Shown here in pieces: positions 31,511 through 34,251 of a stretch of DNA of 34,251 nucleotides (positions are counted from its first letter, which is position 1; each line of letters begins with the position of its first letter). The notes under the pieces were generated by a model. It did no database searches. It was given only the letters and a program-made list of their open reading frames with translations, and was not told the origin of the DNA. Source of the DNA: Bodo saltans (lineage: Eukaryota > Euglenozoa > Kinetoplastea > Eubodonida > Bodonidae). Location of the stretch: the NCBI GenBank assembly GCA_001460835.1, contig CYKH01002251.1, positions 1-34,251 on the forward strand. The letters are read 5' to 3'. The position numbers and the translations under genes are program-made.

Positions 31511-34251
31511 ATGTCACCGCCGCAGGATCATTTGCTTCTCCTCCTCCAGCGACGACCCCTCTTATCGTCGCTTCCCTTCTCCCTTAGAACGCTACTCCTG
31601 TTTTTACCCATTATGATGGCATTTGATTCCCATCGAACGACGTCTACCGCCATCAGCAACGGCGAGACCCTGCTCAACTCAAGTATTTTTGGTATCTCAC
31701 CCATCAGTCCCGTCACGATGTGGTCGGCCTCAGGGCATATCATCACCCTGATTGGATATAATTGCACGTTTCCTACGAGCATCACCGTCGCGCAGTTGCT
31801 AAGCAACTTAGTCGAAATTCCCACGCCGTTTTCGGCACCATATGGCTGGGACTATACGAAAGCACGACTGATCACAACATCATCGGTCTCGGTCGTCACT
31901 GCAAGCCCATTAGTCATTGCACGTATTCCATTACAGCCTGTAGCCGGCTTCGTACTCGCTTCAGCCCTTTCCGTCAAATGGGCCGGTACTGTGGGGACAT
32001 GTGGCGCTACCATCAGTCAACCGCTCACCTTCAGCGCGAATGCCAACGGAGGGTTTGACACGGTGCTCTTCCTCACGAACTTTCCGACTACCAACGCCAG
32101 TGTCATCAACGAGTACGATATTCAAAACAAATCCCTCACACTCGTGGTGGCGTTGCAATACAATGTGTTCATCCTCACTAGCCCAACGGTGCTAGTAAGC
32201 GATACATCAACAACCACCACCGCACTGTCCACTGGTTGGACGTTTTCCCGCTTCGATAACTACACACTGATCGGGACTCACGCATCGGTTCCCTCGTTCA
32301 ATATTCCTGCAGGGCAAACGGTGACGTTTTCCGTCGCCATACCTGCGGCACAGACCTTTTTGAATAAAGCCCCAAGCCCAAGTACAACATCGTTCACCAT
32401 CAACGCAGTGGACGGCAACCCAGTGGCGTACTGCGTACTTTCGAACAATCTGACGGATAAACTCATCCGGATTGGGCAGGGGTTTGTCGACATCACGTTG
32501 ACCCCAAGCACCAACGATTATTTTAATCTTTACCCAGACTTGGTCTCTGAGCAGACAACGTGGAACGGGACGATATCATCTGCGCTGCTTCCTGCTGGTG
32601 TCTCGGTGACATACAACGTTCTCAGCAGTACAGCCGTCAGGTTGACGTTCTCGTCCGCCAGTAATTTCTTTATGACCGATGCCGTGTCGGTTGTATTCTC
32701 GCCACGGCCATCCGCGCTTCGAAGCATGACGGCGGGATGTGGGGTGCTTCGTTTGCCAATCAGTCCAGCACCAGTAGATGTTGCAGTCGTTCTGGCAGGA
32801 AGCCCCTCCTCCATCAATATCACTGAGCTCGATATTCAATTCCGAGTGACGAATCTCACCGCATCGATCCCAGTGGACTCGAAAATGTTCCGCACCACCA
32901 TCCTACCTCCCTGCACTACAGAGTTTCGTAATTCGCCTATATGTTTCGACGTCTCGGCAGTGGACTCGTCTCCCCTTGGGCTCATTGAGACGAGATTCTT
33001 GGCGGCACTTGCGGCAACGAATGCGTCGATAGTAGCGTCTGCACCCACTGAGTTCACGCTGTCCATTGCAATTCCCCCACTACCAACCTACAACATTGAT
33101 CATGATAAGATTGAGTGTATTACGGTGAGAATTCCTGCGGGAGCCATGAAAAGTGGCGTCGCACCCAACACCACCACCATCCCATCGTTTTGTATTCGCG
33201 GAGTCAACACCACGGCCGCGGTTACCTTTAGGTCCTCTGGGTCGAATGTGACCGACGCTGCAGGCCTATGGGATAACGGGGATGTCATGATGGTGTCGCT
33301 TGTGGGTGGTGTCTGGAACACATCCGCAGTGTGGTCTGAAGGCAGACCGTTGTTAAACTCTTCCAACGGAGATTTCAGTGCTGCTGCGCTGACGTTCTCA
33401 CCGATCCTCTTTTCAAACATTTCCTTTTCGAGCGATCATCGTATCGTGTATTTGCCAATTGTTCCATGCGTCGGACTTTCTGTCCTTGCTAACGAAACGG
33501 GTTCACTCACCTTATTTAGGTCGCTTGCTGCTGATTCCAGCGGTCTGACCACCAACCGTGTGACCTTCCACATATTGCAAGCCAACAGTTCCGTGGTAGG
33601 ATTTTCCTGTGCTAACATTTGCACTATGGATGATTCTGCCACCGCTACTATTTTCATCACGGAAGCCAACGTACGTGCAGGGTTTAGCTTCACGGTGACC
33701 TCGATCTACGACGACCTCGTTGACCAGGACACTCTCACGAGGCAGAGGTGGTCGCTTTTCACGCGAAACGTGCCAGCCCTCGTCTCGTACCCTGGAGTAA
33801 GCCTCACCGTCGTTCGCACAAACAACTACACCGCAACGTTTTCGTTTGGATCAATGCCGGACTTTGACATCACTGCAGACGCTGTTGCGGTGATCTTTCT
33901 GAACACGTCCTTCCTCCGCAACAAAGGGGTGAGGAGTGCTCTTCGTGGCTTCCTTCTCTTCAAAGCGACAGTACCGCAACCAGTGTGCAGCCTCGCCTCC
34001 TTCTCACCCGCCGTCAGCGAGCGTGCCATTCAGAACGGTGACGTGTCGTTCTTTTTCACTTCAACTCTGCCATTTCACCCTTTAGCATGTGCGAACCTTG
34101 CGTCAGGGTTGTGGACGCTGGTGTATACGGACACCCCCTCCCTTCTACCGCTCAATATTACGGTCGGCAATTGCACAAGAGATTTCAATGCAACTGGCGG
34201 TCTGCTTCCGATGATCATTCATCAGAACGCTAGCTACGACATTTCATCCAC
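31511..34251 (+). CDS. large N-glycosylated repeat-type surface protein, N-terminal 913 codons (3' end outside window)
   Basis: An uninterrupted frame runs from ATG 31511 to the window edge. The N-terminus has a basic, hydrophobic leader (SLRTLLLFLPIMMAF at about residues 22-37) that reads as a signal peptide or anchor. The rest is β-rich, Ser/Thr/Val/Ala-rich and carries about two dozen N-x-S/T sequons. Divergent repeats are visible: VTFSVAIPAAQTFLNKAP (~residue 271), ITVRIPAGAMKSGVAPN (~537) and AVAVIFLNTSFLRNKGVR (~791). Each follows a Y/F-[DN]-I-type or similar strand and ends in a short F-x-(I/F) strand; another appears to begin (SYDIS) at the edge. This suggests tandem β-sandwich modules in a giant ectodomain, as in large bodonid surface proteins. 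No enzyme motif seen. Expect a transmembrane segment or further repeats beyond the window. Confidence 0.85.
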   Translation, partial: MSPPQDHLLLLLQRRPLLSSLPFSLRTLLLFLPIMMAFDSHRTTSTAISNGETLLNSSIFGISPISPVTMWSASGHIITLIGYNCTFPTSITVAQLLSNLVEIPTPFSAPYGWDYTKARLITTSSVSVVTASPLVIARIPLQPVAGFVLASALSVKWAGTVGTCGATISQPLTFSANANGGFDTVLFLTNFPTTNASVINEYDIQNKSLTLVVALQYNVFILTSPTVLVSDTSTTTTALSTGWTFSRFDNYTLIGTHASVPSFNIPAGQTVTFSVAIPAAQTFLNKAPSPSTTSFTINAVDGNPVAYCVLSNNLTDKLIRIGQGFVDITLTPSTNDYFNLYPDLVSEQTTWNGTISSALLPAGVSVTYNVLSSTAVRLTFSSASNFFMTDAVSVVFSPRPSALRSMTAGCGVLRLPISPAPVDVAVVLAGSPSSINITELDIQFRVTNLTASIPVDSKMFRTTILPPCTTEFRNSPICFDVSAVDSSPLGLIETRFLAALAATNASIVASAPTEFTLSIAIPPLPTYNIDHDKIECITVRIPAGAMKSGVAPNTTTIPSFCIRGVNTTAAVTFRSSGSNVTDAAGLWDNGDVMMVSLVGGVWNTSAVWSEGRPLLNSSNGDFSAAALTFSPILFSNISFSSDHRIVYLPIVPCVGLSVLANETGSLTLFRSLAADSSGLTTNRVTFHILQANSSVVGFSCANICTMDDSATATIFITEANVRAGFSFTVTSIYDDLVDQDTLTRQRWSLFTRNVPALVSYPGVSLTVVRTNNYTATFSFGSMPDFDITADAVAVIFLNTSFLRNKGVRSALRGFLLFKATVPQPVCSLASFSPAVSERAIQNGDVSFFFTSTLPFHPLACANLASGLWTLVYTDTPSLLPLNITVGNCTRDFNATGGLLPMIIHQNASYDISS

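Noticed and set aside
33100-34029. Minus-strand open frames of 60-106 codons in the right-hand part (and many elsewhere on the minus strand, up to 161 codons)
   Set aside because: They lie opposite strong + strand coding sequence, have no splice tract in their direction and no recognisable product. They are codon-bias shadows.

Overview
All convincing genes in this window lie on the + strand. They are intronless, separated by roughly 0.15-0.45 kb, and mostly preceded by a polypyrimidine tract plus AG, the usual signal for spliced-leader trans-splicing. No bacterial operon signals, tRNAs, rRNAs or recognisable mobile elements were seen. Together with a kinetoplastid-style acidocalcisomal pyrophosphatase (degenerate EF-hand plus PPase), this points to a kinetoplastid flagellate. 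The many Q/H/P/S-rich disordered proteins and two very large secreted proteins fit a free-living bodonid (Bodo saltans-like). The species is an inference; the one-strand layout is seen directly.

Layout, left to right: C-terminal part of a CMGC-like protein kinase (1-993); NIF3/DUF34 protein (1212-2006); a locus for one very large secreted protein (2213-7753), now split into four reading-frame pieces and containing an exact 395-bp tandem duplication; PSP1-domain protein (8068-9078); a disordered protein with a Cys-rich tail (9531-11468); exocyst subunit Sec15 with an extra N-terminal PH/TH1-like region (11841-15230); a coiled-coil BAR-like protein (15679-17085); a DZIP1-family ciliary protein lacking the usual zinc finger (17265-19307); a VAMP7-like R-SNARE (19646-20356); MCTS1/Tma20 (20714-21340); a probable mitochondrial DEAD-box helicase (21493-23487); a disordered protein with C-terminal leucine-rich repeats (23664-25832); a small orphan (26033-26545); a PDI-like secretory protein with no CXXC, interrupted by an exact 496-bp tandem duplication (26704-29662); the pyrophosphatase (29819-31072); and the first 913 codons of a heavily N-glycosylated repeat-type surface protein that runs off the right edge (31511-34251).

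The genes form one probable polycistronic transcription unit rather than one pathway. Sec15, the BAR-like protein, DZIP1 and the R-SNARE are neighbours and could all serve membrane delivery near the flagellar base, but kinetoplastid gene order is usually not functional, so this is weak. The most consequential observations are the two perfect, non-multiple-of-three tandem duplications that break two secreted-protein genes (recent mutation or assembly joins), the PH-like head on Sec15, the finger-less DZIP1, the redox-dead PDI-like protein and the two giant ectodomain proteins.
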